A DNA stretch of 64,000 nucleotides from assembly GCF_900104345.1 (NCBI RefSeq), contig NZ_FNJN01000002.1:62001-126000 (forward strand), written 5' to 3'. Positions 8,916 through 16,109 of this stretch are shown here, piece after piece. The position numbers were made by a program, and so were the translations under genes. Source of the DNA: Microbacterium testaceum StLB037 (lineage in GTDB: Bacteria; Actinomycetota; Actinomycetes; Actinomycetales; Microbacteriaceae). The notes below the pieces were generated by a model. The model saw only the letters and a program-made list of their open reading frames with translations, was not told where the DNA came from and did no database searches. Numbering within the stretch: the stretch's first letter is position 1; each line of letters begins with the position of its first letter.

Positions 8916-9634
8916 GACGCCTTGATCGAGTAGCCCACGCCCCGCACCGTGTGGATCAGCGGATCGCCGAGGGTGTCGACCTTCTTGCGCAGGTACGAGA
9001 TGTAGATCTCGACGACACTGCCGTCGCCCCCGAAGTCGTAGCTCCACACCTGGTCGAGGATCTGCGCCTTGCTGAGCACGCGGCGCGGGTTCTGCATCAG
9101 ATAGCGGAGCAGCTCGAACTCCCTCGCGGTGAGTTTGATCGGGATGCCGCCGCGCTCGACCTCGTACGACTCCTCGTCGAGCGTGAGGTCGCCCACGCGC
9201 AGGCGGGGGTCGGCGTCGGCGACTGCGGCGACGTGCCGGCGCGCCATTCCGCGCAGCCGGACGACGACCTCCTCAAGGTTGAAGGGCTTGGTCACGTAGT
9301 CGTCGGCTCCGGCGGAGATCCCGGCGATGCGATCTTCCACGTCGTCCTTCGCCGTGAGGAACAGGACGGGGGCATCATTGCCGGCCGCGCGGACGCGGGT
9401 CAGCAGTTCCATGCCGTCGAGCCCGGGCATCATGATGTCGAGCACGAGCAGGTCGGGACCGAATTCGCGGATGGCTCCCAGGGCCTCGTGCCCGTTGGCG
9501 GCGGTGCGGGCCTCCCAGCCCTCGTTCTGCAGGGCCATGCGCAGCAGGTCGCTCAGGTTGGCCTCGTCGTCGACGATGAGCGCGCGGACGGGGGAGCCGT
9601 CGGGGCGGGTGAGGGGGGCGGGGCGGGATGCCAT
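8912..9634 (-). CDS. OmpR/PhoB-family response regulator
   Basis: Two-domain transcription factor of 240 residues. The receiver domain has the acidic pair DD at 22-23, phospho-acceptor Asp66 in LLVLDIMMPG, and the conserved Lys in YVTKPFN. The C-terminal winged helix is of OmpR type (KLTAREFELLRYLM, then YISYLRKKVD and HTVRGVGYSI). ATG at 9634 is taken as the start; ATG at 9646 adds four residues and neither has a good ribosome-binding site. It is coupled to the kinase downstream. A likely target site is the tandem repeat at 9695-9714 between it and the ABC exporter. Confidence 0.9.
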   Translation of the reverse strand: MASRPAPLTRPDGSPVRALIVDDEANLSDLLRMALQNEGWEARTAANGHEALGAIREFGPDLLVLDIMMPGLDGMELLTRVRAAGNDAPVLFLTAKDDVEDRIAGISAGADDYVTKPFNLEEVVVRLRGMARRHVAAVADADPRLRVGDLTLDEESYEVERGGIPIKLTAREFELLRYLMQNPRRVLSKAQILDQVWSYDFGGDGSVVEIYISYLRKKVDTLGDPLIHTVRGVGYSIKAS

Positions 9635-9694
9635 GACAGCCAGCATGCCCTGTCGATGCGGCCCCCGTCACCCGGCATACCCGCTTCATAGGAA

Positions 9695-9714
9695 CGGTGA
9701 GGGAGCGGTGAGGG
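9695..9714. promoter_or_regulatory. Tandem repeat, probable response-regulator binding site
   Basis: CGGTGAGGG occurs at 9695-9703 and again at 9706-9714, start-to-start 11 bp. Direct repeats one helical turn apart are the usual recognition form of OmpR/PhoB-type regulators. It lies 54 bp upstream of the ABC exporter start and 60 bp from the regulator start. Confidence 0.55.
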
Positions 9715-9767
9715 TGCCGTTCTTACGGTCGGTCCGACGGCCGCACCCCGCGTCCGGAAGGAGAAGC

Positions 9768-11228
9768 ATGTACGGCACCTACCTGCGGCGCGAACTCGTC
9801 GGCCGCACCAAACAGACCGTGATCGTCGCGGTCGGCCTCGCGATCGCCATCGCGCTCGTGATCGTCGTGAACGCCCTCTCGGCCGGGGTGCGAGACGCGC
9901 AGTCGCAGGCCCTCTCGTCGGTCTACGGCGTGGGCACCGACCTGACGGTCACCGGTGCGCAGACCGAACCGGGTCAGGGCGGCGGGGCGCGCTTCGACTT
10001 CGGCGCCGGCGAGGGCGCCACCTCCGACGGTACGACCACCCTCAACCAATCGCGCCTCCTCACCGAGCGCCGTCGAGCGACCCTCGACGCGTCGACCGTC
10101 AGCACGGTGAGCGGCGTGGACGGCGTCTCGGCCGCGACCGGAGCCCTCGCTCTCACCAACACGACGTTCTCGGGTCAGGTTCCCGAGCGCCGCTCGCAGT
10201 CCGGAACCGACACCGGCACGGGCACAGCGCCCGGAAGCGGGACGGGCGAGCCCCCCGCGGGCGGGCCGACCGGCGACGGGGGCAGCGCCTTCGGCGTGGA
10301 CTCGTTCAGTGTCCTCGGCGTCGACCCCTCGGCATCCGTCGGTCCGCTCTCGTCGGTCACGGTCAGCGCGGGGCGCGCCCTCGCCGCGAGCGACGCCGGC
10401 ACCGACGTGGCCGTGGTCGACGCCACGTACGCGGCGAGCGCGAGCCTGAGCGTCGGCGGCACGATCGACGTCGGCGGAACCGCCATGCAGATCGTGGGGA
10501 TCGTCGCCTCGACCTCGGCGGACGCCGACACCGCGGCCAACGTGTATCTCCCCCTCGACGTCGCGCAGGCCCTCTCGGGCGCCGGGAACGTCGTGTCGAC
10601 CGTCTACGTACAGGCGGAGTCGGCGGATGCCATCGACGCGGTGCAGTCGAAGATCTCGGCGGCTCTCCCCGACGCGACCGTGAGCTCGCAGGCGCAGCTC
10701 GCCTCGAGCGTCTCGGGATCCCTCTCGAGCGCGTCGTCGTTGATCTCGAACCTCGGAACCTGGCTGTCGGTCGTCGTGCTGCTGGTCGCGCTCGCCCTGG
10801 CCGTGCTGTTCACCATCTCGGGTGTCGCGCGGCGCACGCGGGAGTTCGGAACGCTGAAGGCGATCGGCTGGTCGAACGGCCGCATCGTGCGCCAGGTCGC
10901 GGGAGAGTCGCTCGTGCAGGGTCTCATCGGCGGCGCGGTGGGACTGCTGCTCGGGCTCGGCGGCATCCTGCTCGTCAACGTCATCGCGCCCACGGTGTCG
11001 GTCGGCTCGGCGGCCACGGCGGGACCCGGTGGCCAGGGCGGACGCGGCGGCGGCTTCGGCCAGGCCGCGGCTCAGGCGACCGACATCGTCCTCCACGCGC
11101 CCCTCACCCCGGTGGTCATCGTCGCCGCGGTCGGGATCGCCGTCCTCGGCGGGGTCGTCGCGGGTGCCTTCGGCGGGTGGCGTGCCGCTCGTCTCAGCCC
11201 GGCCGCCGCCCTCCGTTCCGTCGCGTGA
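9768..11228 (+). CDS. ABC transporter permease, FtsX/MacB type
   Basis: Membrane component of an exporter or mechanotransmission ABC complex, 486 residues. One N-terminal helix (VIVAVGLAIAIALVIVVNAL) is followed by a large extracytoplasmic MacB-type domain of about 300 residues with a Gly/Thr/Pro-rich insertion near 145-170. Three C-terminal helices belong to the FtsX fold, with ARRTREFGTLKAIGWSNGRI between the first and second. A strong GGAAGGAG ribosome-binding site precedes ATG 9768. The ATPase gene follows after 31 bp. It is divergent from the two-component genes and likely under their control. Confidence 0.88.
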   Translation: MYGTYLRRELVGRTKQTVIVAVGLAIAIALVIVVNALSAGVRDAQSQALSSVYGVGTDLTVTGAQTEPGQGGGARFDFGAGEGATSDGTTTLNQSRLLTERRRATLDASTVSTVSGVDGVSAATGALALTNTTFSGQVPERRSQSGTDTGTGTAPGSGTGEPPAGGPTGDGGSAFGVDSFSVLGVDPSASVGPLSSVTVSAGRALAASDAGTDVAVVDATYAASASLSVGGTIDVGGTAMQIVGIVASTSADADTAANVYLPLDVAQALSGAGNVVSTVYVQAESADAIDAVQSKISAALPDATVSSQAQLASSVSGSLSSASSLISNLGTWLSVVVLLVALALAVLFTISGVARRTREFGTLKAIGWSNGRIVRQVAGESLVQGLIGGAVGLLLGLGGILLVNVIAPTVSVGSAATAGPGGQGGRGGGFGQAAAQATDIVLHAPLTPVVIVAAVGIAVLGGVVAGAFGGWRAARLSPAAALRSVA

Positions 11229-11259
11229 GCGGCATCCCCCATCCTCCGAAGGAGACATC

Positions 11260-11967
11260 ATGACCCTCACCGCTCCCCCGTCCGTCACCACCGCGTACCG
11301 CCTCGAGGGAGTCACCCGCACTTACCGCCAGCGCGACCGCACGGTCCAGGCGTTGGCGGGCGTCGACCTCGAGATCGCCGCGGGCGACTTCGTCACCATC
11401 CAGGGCCCGACCGGCGGCGGCAAATCGACGCTGCTGCAGATGCTCGGCGCCCTCGACCGCCCGTCCGCCGGGTCGGTGGTGCTGGGTGACCTCGATGTCG
11501 CCCGGGCCTCGAACGCGCAGCTCGCCCGGCGGCGTGCCGAGGAGATCGGCTTCGTCTTCCAGGGGTTCAACCTCATCCCCACCCTGACCGCCGCCGAGAA
11601 CGTCGACACGGGGCTCGAACCCCTCGGACTGGACCGCGACGAACGCCGCCGCCGGGTGACCGAGGCCCTCACCCGCGTCGGGCTCGCCGACCGCGCCGAC
11701 CACCGACCCGGCGAGCTCTCGGGCGGACAGCAGCAGCGCGTCGCGATCGCCCGCGCCGTCGCCAAGCAGCCGCGGGTACTGCTCGCCGACGAGCCCACCG
11801 GAAACCTCGACGAACGCATGCGCGACGAGATCCTCGACGTGCTCGAGGCGCTGAACACCGAGGGGCTCACCCTCATCGTGGTCACCCACGATTCGGCGGT
11901 GGCGCGCCGCGCGCGCCGTCGCCTGCGCCTCGACAAGGGGATCGTGACCGACATCACCCGCGGCTGA
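11260..11967 (+). CDS. ABC transporter ATPase, MacB/LolD type
   Basis: ATP-hydrolysing subunit of 235 residues for the FtsX-type permease encoded just upstream. Walker A is GPTGGGKST, the Q-loop FVFQGFNLIPTLT, the signature LSGGQQQRVAIARA, Walker B VLLADEPTGNLD and the switch histidine VTHDS. An AAGGAG ribosome-binding site lies 7 nt before ATG 11260. Length and motifs match the MacB/LolD/FtsE group, which powers export or envelope remodelling rather than import. Confidence 0.92.
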   Translation: MTLTAPPSVTTAYRLEGVTRTYRQRDRTVQALAGVDLEIAAGDFVTIQGPTGGGKSTLLQMLGALDRPSAGSVVLGDLDVARASNAQLARRRAEEIGFVFQGFNLIPTLTAAENVDTGLEPLGLDRDERRRRVTEALTRVGLADRADHRPGELSGGQQQRVAIARAVAKQPRVLLADEPTGNLDERMRDEILDVLEALNTEGLTLIVVTHDSAVARRARRRLRLDKGIVTDITRG

Positions 11968-12009
11968 GCGGGTGCCTCCCGCCCGCCCCGGGCCGTGCCT
12001 GGCGCCACA

Positions 12010-12075
12010 CGCGTGAGGGGTCAGTTCCTGTCGCCTCGGGCACCTCCCAGGCGACAGTTCTCGACCCCTCACGCG
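12010..12075. repeat. Long imperfect palindrome, possible repeat element or bidirectional terminator
   Basis: Arms 12010-12035 and 12050-12075 pair at both ends (outer 13 bp and inner 7 bp perfect, about five mismatched positions between) around a 14-nt loop. It lies in the 191-bp gap after the ABC ATPase gene. Its length and internal bulge resemble intergenic repetitive palindromes more than a simple terminator; no second copy was noticed in this window. Confidence 0.55.
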
Positions 12076-12158
12076 AGGAGAAGGGGCAGTGCGTCAAGGG
12101 GCACGGGCGGGATCGAGGCGGCGGAATAAGGTCGGAGTACGCCGACCGGAGGGATGCC

Positions 12159-12701
12159 ATGGCCGCCCGCAACACGCGACTGATGCGCTGCACGCCCGAC
12201 GATCTGTTCGCCGTCCTCTCGGACGGGTGGCTCTACCCGGTCTGGGTGGTCGGTGCCGCGCGCATGCGCGACGTCGACGAGCAGTGGCCGCGAGAGGGCT
12301 CGCGCATCCACCACTCCCTCGGAGTGTGGCCCGTGATGATCCACGACGAGACCGAGATCGTCGAGTGGGATCCCCCGCGCCGGATGCGGCTGAGGCCCGA
12401 GGCCGGCATCCTGGGTCGCGGCGTGATCCGCATCGACGCCCGCCCCCACGCCGGCGGCACGGCGGTCACGATCGTCGAAGAACCCGTCTCGGGAGCCGCC
12501 TCGCTTCTGCCCCGACGTGCCTGGAAGCCGATGCTCGTGGCCCGCAACCACGAGTGCCTGAACCGCCTGGCCTTCCTCGCAGAGGGGCGACGGGAAGAAC
12601 GCGAGGCACGCGAACTCGACCACCGCACCTCGACACCCGACCCGGCCGAGGGCACCGCCTCACCGCAGGCGCAGGACGACGTGCGCGAAGCGGGGATCTG
12701 A
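12159..12701 (+). CDS. SRPBCC (START-like) family protein
   Basis: Small cytoplasmic protein of 180 residues with the look of the polyketide cyclase/START-like fold: an N-terminal PDDLFAVLSDGWLYPVWVVG, a central strand region around EIVEWDPPRRMRLRP, and a late helix containing AWKPMLVARNHECLNRLA. The fold binds hydrophobic ligands; no specific role can be assigned. The last 35 residues are acidic and low in complexity. ATG 12159 follows a GGAGGG ribosome-binding site. It is convergent with the Mrp antiporter operon, with only 7 bp between stops. Confidence 0.7.
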   Translation: MAARNTRLMRCTPDDLFAVLSDGWLYPVWVVGAARMRDVDEQWPREGSRIHHSLGVWPVMIHDETEIVEWDPPRRMRLRPEAGILGRGVIRIDARPHAGGTAVTIVEEPVSGAASLLPRRAWKPMLVARNHECLNRLAFLAEGRREEREARELDHRTSTPDPAEGTASPQAQDDVREAGI

Positions 12702-12708
12702 GCGCGGG

Positions 12709-13089
12709 TCAGCTCTCGGGTCGCGACTGCGCCCCCGTGGAGCCGGGTTGCTCGGTGCTGTGGTGGAGTTCGTCGATGAAGAGGTTCTCTTCGTCGGTCG
12801 TCCGGTTGCGGTACGCGGCCCGCCCGACCATGTGCGCGGCGAGCGGCGCGGTCGCGAACTGGATGAGGATGATCGGGATGCCGAAGGCCAGGGCCTCCCA
12901 CTTGCGCGTCGACAGCGCGACCGCCGCGACGATGAGCAGCACACCCAGCACCTGCGGCTTGGTCGCCGCGTGCAGACGTGTGGGCACGTCCCGCCACCGG
13001 AGCAGTCCGATCGTCGCGGTCAGGCAGAGGATCGCGCCGAGCAGGACGAGCACGAGCGCGACCGTGTCGAGAACGTCGTCGAGGGTCAT
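12709..13089 (-). CDS. mnhG: Mrp Na+/H+ antiporter subunit G
   Basis: Small membrane subunit of 126 residues of the multi-subunit Mrp cation/proton antiporter. Three membrane spans are visible (VALVLVLLGAILCLTATIG, LGVLLIVAAVALS, LAFGIPIILIQFATAPLA), with the conserved RWRDVPTRLHAATKPQ between the first two, characteristic of MnhG/PhaG. Its ATG overlaps the stop of mnhF (ATGA). Last gene of the six-gene operon. The C-terminal tail of about 30 residues is polar. Confidence 0.92.
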   Translation of the reverse strand: MTLDDVLDTVALVLVLLGAILCLTATIGLLRWRDVPTRLHAATKPQVLGVLLIVAAVALSTRKWEALAFGIPIILIQFATAPLAAHMVGRAAYRNRTTDEENLFIDELHHSTEQPGSTGAQSRPES

Positions 13090-13355
13090 CTCGGGTTCTC
13101 CTTCCGCGCGACGAAGCGGGCCACGGCGATCGAGCCGAACACCCCGACGGCGGCGATGATGAGCATCGCCGGCAACGAGCGCGTGTGGTGGTTGATGACC
13201 ATGTCGGCACCGAGGATGCAGAGCACCTCGGTGAGCAGCACGTCGGCGGCCACGGCTCGGTCGAGGATCGACGGGCCGATGACCAGACGGATCAGCGCCA
13301 GCACGGCGGCGACGGCGAAGACGACGACGATGACGGCGACGAGGGCGGTGTTCAC
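13086..13355 (-). CDS. mnhF: Mrp Na+/H+ antiporter subunit F
   Basis: Membrane subunit of 89 residues with three predicted spans; GPSILDRAVAADVL is the conserved loop of MnhF/PhaF. It starts at GTG 13355, which overlaps the TGA of mnhE by four bases (GTGA), and its own stop overlaps the mnhG start. Length agrees with the family. It contributes to assembly of the Mrp complex. Confidence 0.92.
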   Translation of the reverse strand: MNTALVAVIVVVFAVAAVLALIRLVIGPSILDRAVAADVLLTEVLCILGADMVINHHTRSLPAMLIIAAVGVFGSIAVARFVARKENPR

Positions 13356-13966
13356 AGCAGGGTCCTCCCGTCGCGCGGCGTCTCGGCGCCGTGACGTGCA
13401 TCGGCGTCGGACTCGGCGATCTTGGCCCGCAGCTCCTGCAACTCTTCCTTCGAGCCCACGGCACGCGTGATGCGGGCTTCCCACCCGAGCACGACGCGGC
13501 GCTGGTGTTCGGCATCCGCGTCGCTTCTGACGCCGATGGTGTGCAGGAACAGGGTGCGGTTCTCGCGGTCGACGTCGACGATGAGCGATCCCGGAATGAG
13601 GGATGCCGTGACGGCGGTGTGCGCCATGATCACGTCGTCGTCGACGCGCAGCGGGACGGCGATGATGGCGGCGCCGGGCTGACGGCGGACGTCGATCACC
13701 TGCCACGCGACGATGAGCGATCCCTTGATGACCGCGCCCAGGAAGGTGACGACGAACACGAGGCCGTACCAGAGGTTGATGCGACCCGAGAGTTCGACCG
13801 GGGGCAGGCGGAAGACGCGCGTGACGAAGACCGCCATGACCAGACCGGTGAGGAACGCCAGCCAGGTGAACTGACCCCACAGCAGCATCCACAGAGCGAC
13901 CAGCCACACCAGGAACGGCAGCTGGTGCAGGAACAGCGATACCTGCGATCGGCGGGAGGGGCTCAT
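13352..13966 (-). CDS. mnhE: Mrp Na+/H+ antiporter subunit E
   Basis: Membrane subunit of 204 residues. The N-terminal half has membrane spans (FLVWLVALWMLLWGQFTWLAFL and others); the middle holds ITASLIPGS-like TAVTASLIPGSLIVDVD, typical of MnhE. The C-terminal 50 residues are charged and probably cytoplasmic, making the protein somewhat longer than the usual 160-170 residues. ATG at 13966 overlaps the stop of mnhD. Confidence 0.92.
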   Translation of the reverse strand: MSPSRRSQVSLFLHQLPFLVWLVALWMLLWGQFTWLAFLTGLVMAVFVTRVFRLPPVELSGRINLWYGLVFVVTFLGAVIKGSLIVAWQVIDVRRQPGAAIIAVPLRVDDDVIMAHTAVTASLIPGSLIVDVDRENRTLFLHTIGVRSDADAEHQRRVVLGWEARITRAVGSKEELQELRAKIAESDADARHGAETPRDGRTLL

Positions 13967-15519
13967 CCTTGACCCACCTGTTCCTGGATCTGCACGAGGC
14001 TCACGCCGTCGGTGATATCGACGCCCGCCCGCAGGCACATGTCGAGCAGGGGTCCGGCGAACACGGTCAGCGACACCGTGACGGCCACCATGCCGACCGT
14101 GGCGAGGGTCATGATCTTCGGCGTCGTGCGGCGCTCGGTCGAGATGGTCGCGGCCGGGGCGTTGCCGAGGTAGGCGATGCGCTCGGTCGTCTCGGCGGAG
14201 TCGTCGTCTTCGCGCCAGAACGACAGGTTCCACGCGCGCATCAGGGCGTAGAGCGTGAGGATCGAAGTGACGACGCCGCCGACGATCAGCACCATCATCA
14301 CGGGGGTGCCCACCTGCGCCGCCGCGTCGAACAGGGCGTACTTGCCGATGAAGCCCGAGAACGGCGGCAGACCGCCGAGGTTGATCGCCGGGATGAAGTA
14401 CAGCACCGCGAGCAGGGGCGCCGCGCGCATGAGGCCCTTCACCTTGAGGATCGAGGTGCTGCCCGCCCGGCGCTCGATGAGACCGACGGCCAGGAACAGG
14501 GTCGTCTGCACGATGATGTGGTGGACGATGTAGTAGATCGTCGCCCCCACCGCGAGCGGCGTGTTGATCGCCAGCCCGAAGATCATGTAGCCGATGTGGC
14601 TCACCAGCGTGAACGACAGGATGCGCTTGAGCTCGGCCTGCGCGACGGCACCCAGGATGCCGACGATCATCGTCGACAGAGCGACCATCATCAGCAGGAA
14701 GTTGAGGTCGTTGGCGACGAAGAGCTGCGTCTCGGTGCGGATGATCGCGTACACGCCGACCTTGGTCAGCAGACCCGCGAACACCGCCGTGACGGGAGCG
14801 GGAGCCGTCGGATACGAGTCGGGCAGCCAGAACGACAGCGGGAACACCGCCGCCTTGATCGCGAAGGCGAGCAGCAGCATGAGGTGCAGGATCGTCTGCG
14901 TGTCCTGCGGGAGCAGGGCCATCCGTTCGCTGATCTGGACCATGTTGACCGTGCCGAGCGCCCCGTAGACCATCGCGATCGCCGCGAGGAACAGGATCGA
15001 CGACACCAGCGAGACGACGATGTAGACGACGCCGGTGCGGATGCGCGACTCGGTACCGCCCAGGGTGATCAGCACGTACGAGGCGACGAGCAGGATCTCG
15101 AAGCCCACGTAGAGGTTGAACAGGTCGCCGGCGATGAAGGCGTTGAAGATGCCCGCACCCAGGATCAGGTACGCCGGGTAGAAGATCGAGACCGGGGTGT
15201 CTTCGTCGTTGTCGGCCGCGCCCTGCCCGATCGAGAAGAGCAGGACCGCGAGTAGCACGATGCTCGTGACGACGACGAGAAGAGCCGCGAGCACGTCGAC
15301 GTAGAGCACGATGCCGAACGGGATGTCCCACGCGGCGATCGCCACCGCGATGGGCCCGCTCGTGTCGACGGTGACGAGAAGGATCGCACCGAGCACGAGC
15401 ACGGCCGCGAGGGAGGCGACCGACACGACGATCTGCGTCTTCTTGCGCCGACCAAAGATGAGGTTGATCGCGGCACCGATGAGAGGGATGCCGACGAGCA
15501 GGGGCACGAGGGCGCTCAC
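13963..15519 (-). CDS. mnhD: Mrp Na+/H+ antiporter subunit D
   Basis: Large membrane subunit of 518 residues, homologous to the proton-pumping subunits of complex I (NuoM/NuoN-like). About 14 spans are predicted. Conserved elements include FKAAVFPLSFWLPDSYPTAP-like AAVFPLSFWLPDSYPTAPAP and ELKRILSFTLVSHIGYM, which carry the Lys and His residues of the proton path. GTG at 15519 overlaps the stop of mnhC. It is one of the two catalytic antiporter-like subunits. Confidence 0.93.
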   Translation of the reverse strand: MSALVPLLVGIPLIGAAINLIFGRRKKTQIVVSVASLAAVLVLGAILLVTVDTSGPIAVAIAAWDIPFGIVLYVDVLAALLVVVTSIVLLAVLLFSIGQGAADNDEDTPVSIFYPAYLILGAGIFNAFIAGDLFNLYVGFEILLVASYVLITLGGTESRIRTGVVYIVVSLVSSILFLAAIAMVYGALGTVNMVQISERMALLPQDTQTILHLMLLLAFAIKAAVFPLSFWLPDSYPTAPAPVTAVFAGLLTKVGVYAIIRTETQLFVANDLNFLLMMVALSTMIVGILGAVAQAELKRILSFTLVSHIGYMIFGLAINTPLAVGATIYYIVHHIIVQTTLFLAVGLIERRAGSTSILKVKGLMRAAPLLAVLYFIPAINLGGLPPFSGFIGKYALFDAAAQVGTPVMMVLIVGGVVTSILTLYALMRAWNLSFWREDDDSAETTERIAYLGNAPAATISTERRTTPKIMTLATVGMVAVTVSLTVFAGPLLDMCLRAGVDITDGVSLVQIQEQVGQG

Positions 15520-16109
15520 GAGCGATCACCGTCCTGGGGGTCGCGGGGGGCGTCGGTGTCGTCGTCTCGCGCCGGGTCGGACTCGCGCGAGACGGCGACG
15601 CGATCGACCGGGGCGTCGTCGACGAGCTGCGACAGGTCGCCCTGGTGCAGCACGCGGATGGGCGAGGCGACGTCGCCGACGAAGTCGGTGGTGACGTCCT
15701 CGTCGTCGGAGCGGGACTCTTCGTCCATCGCGTCCTCGGGCTCGTTCGCCGTGCGGGCGCGCAGCGCCACGTCGTCCGCGTCGTCGATGACCGTGTCGGC
15801 CTGACCGAGCTGCCAGGAGCGGTAGATCAGGGCGAGCAGGAACGCCGAGATGCCGAACGTGATGACGATCGCGGTGAGCGTCAGGGCCTGGGGAAGAGCG
15901 TCGGACATGTCCGCGGCATCCGTCTGCCCTCCGTCGTAGAACGGGGCCCGGCCGGGCGCGCCCATGACGATGAGGAGCAGCAGGTTCGCGGCGTTCCCGA
16001 GCAGAAGGAAGCCGATCAGCACGCGGGTGAGGCTGCGCTCGAGCATGGCGTAGACACCGCAGGCGAAGAGCACGGCCATGACGATGACGAGGACCAGCGA
16101 GATGGTCAT
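15516..16109 (-). CDS. mnhC: Mrp Na+/H+ antiporter subunit C with acidic tail
   Basis: Membrane subunit of 197 residues. The first 105 residues are a normal MnhC/NuoK-like domain with three spans (RVLIGFLLLGNAANLLLLI and LTLTAIVITFGISAFLLAL). The remaining 90 residues are an unusual acidic, hydrophilic extension rich in Asp, Glu and Ser; most MnhC proteins end soon after the third span. The tail is presumably cytoplasmic, role unknown. ATG at 16109 overlaps the mnhA stop. Confidence 0.9.
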   Translation of the reverse strand: MTISLVLVIVMAVLFACGVYAMLERSLTRVLIGFLLLGNAANLLLLIVMGAPGRAPFYDGGQTDAADMSDALPQALTLTAIVITFGISAFLLALIYRSWQLGQADTVIDDADDVALRARTANEPEDAMDEESRSDDEDVTTDFVGDVASPIRVLHQGDLSQLVDDAPVDRVAVSRESDPARDDDTDAPRDPQDGDRS

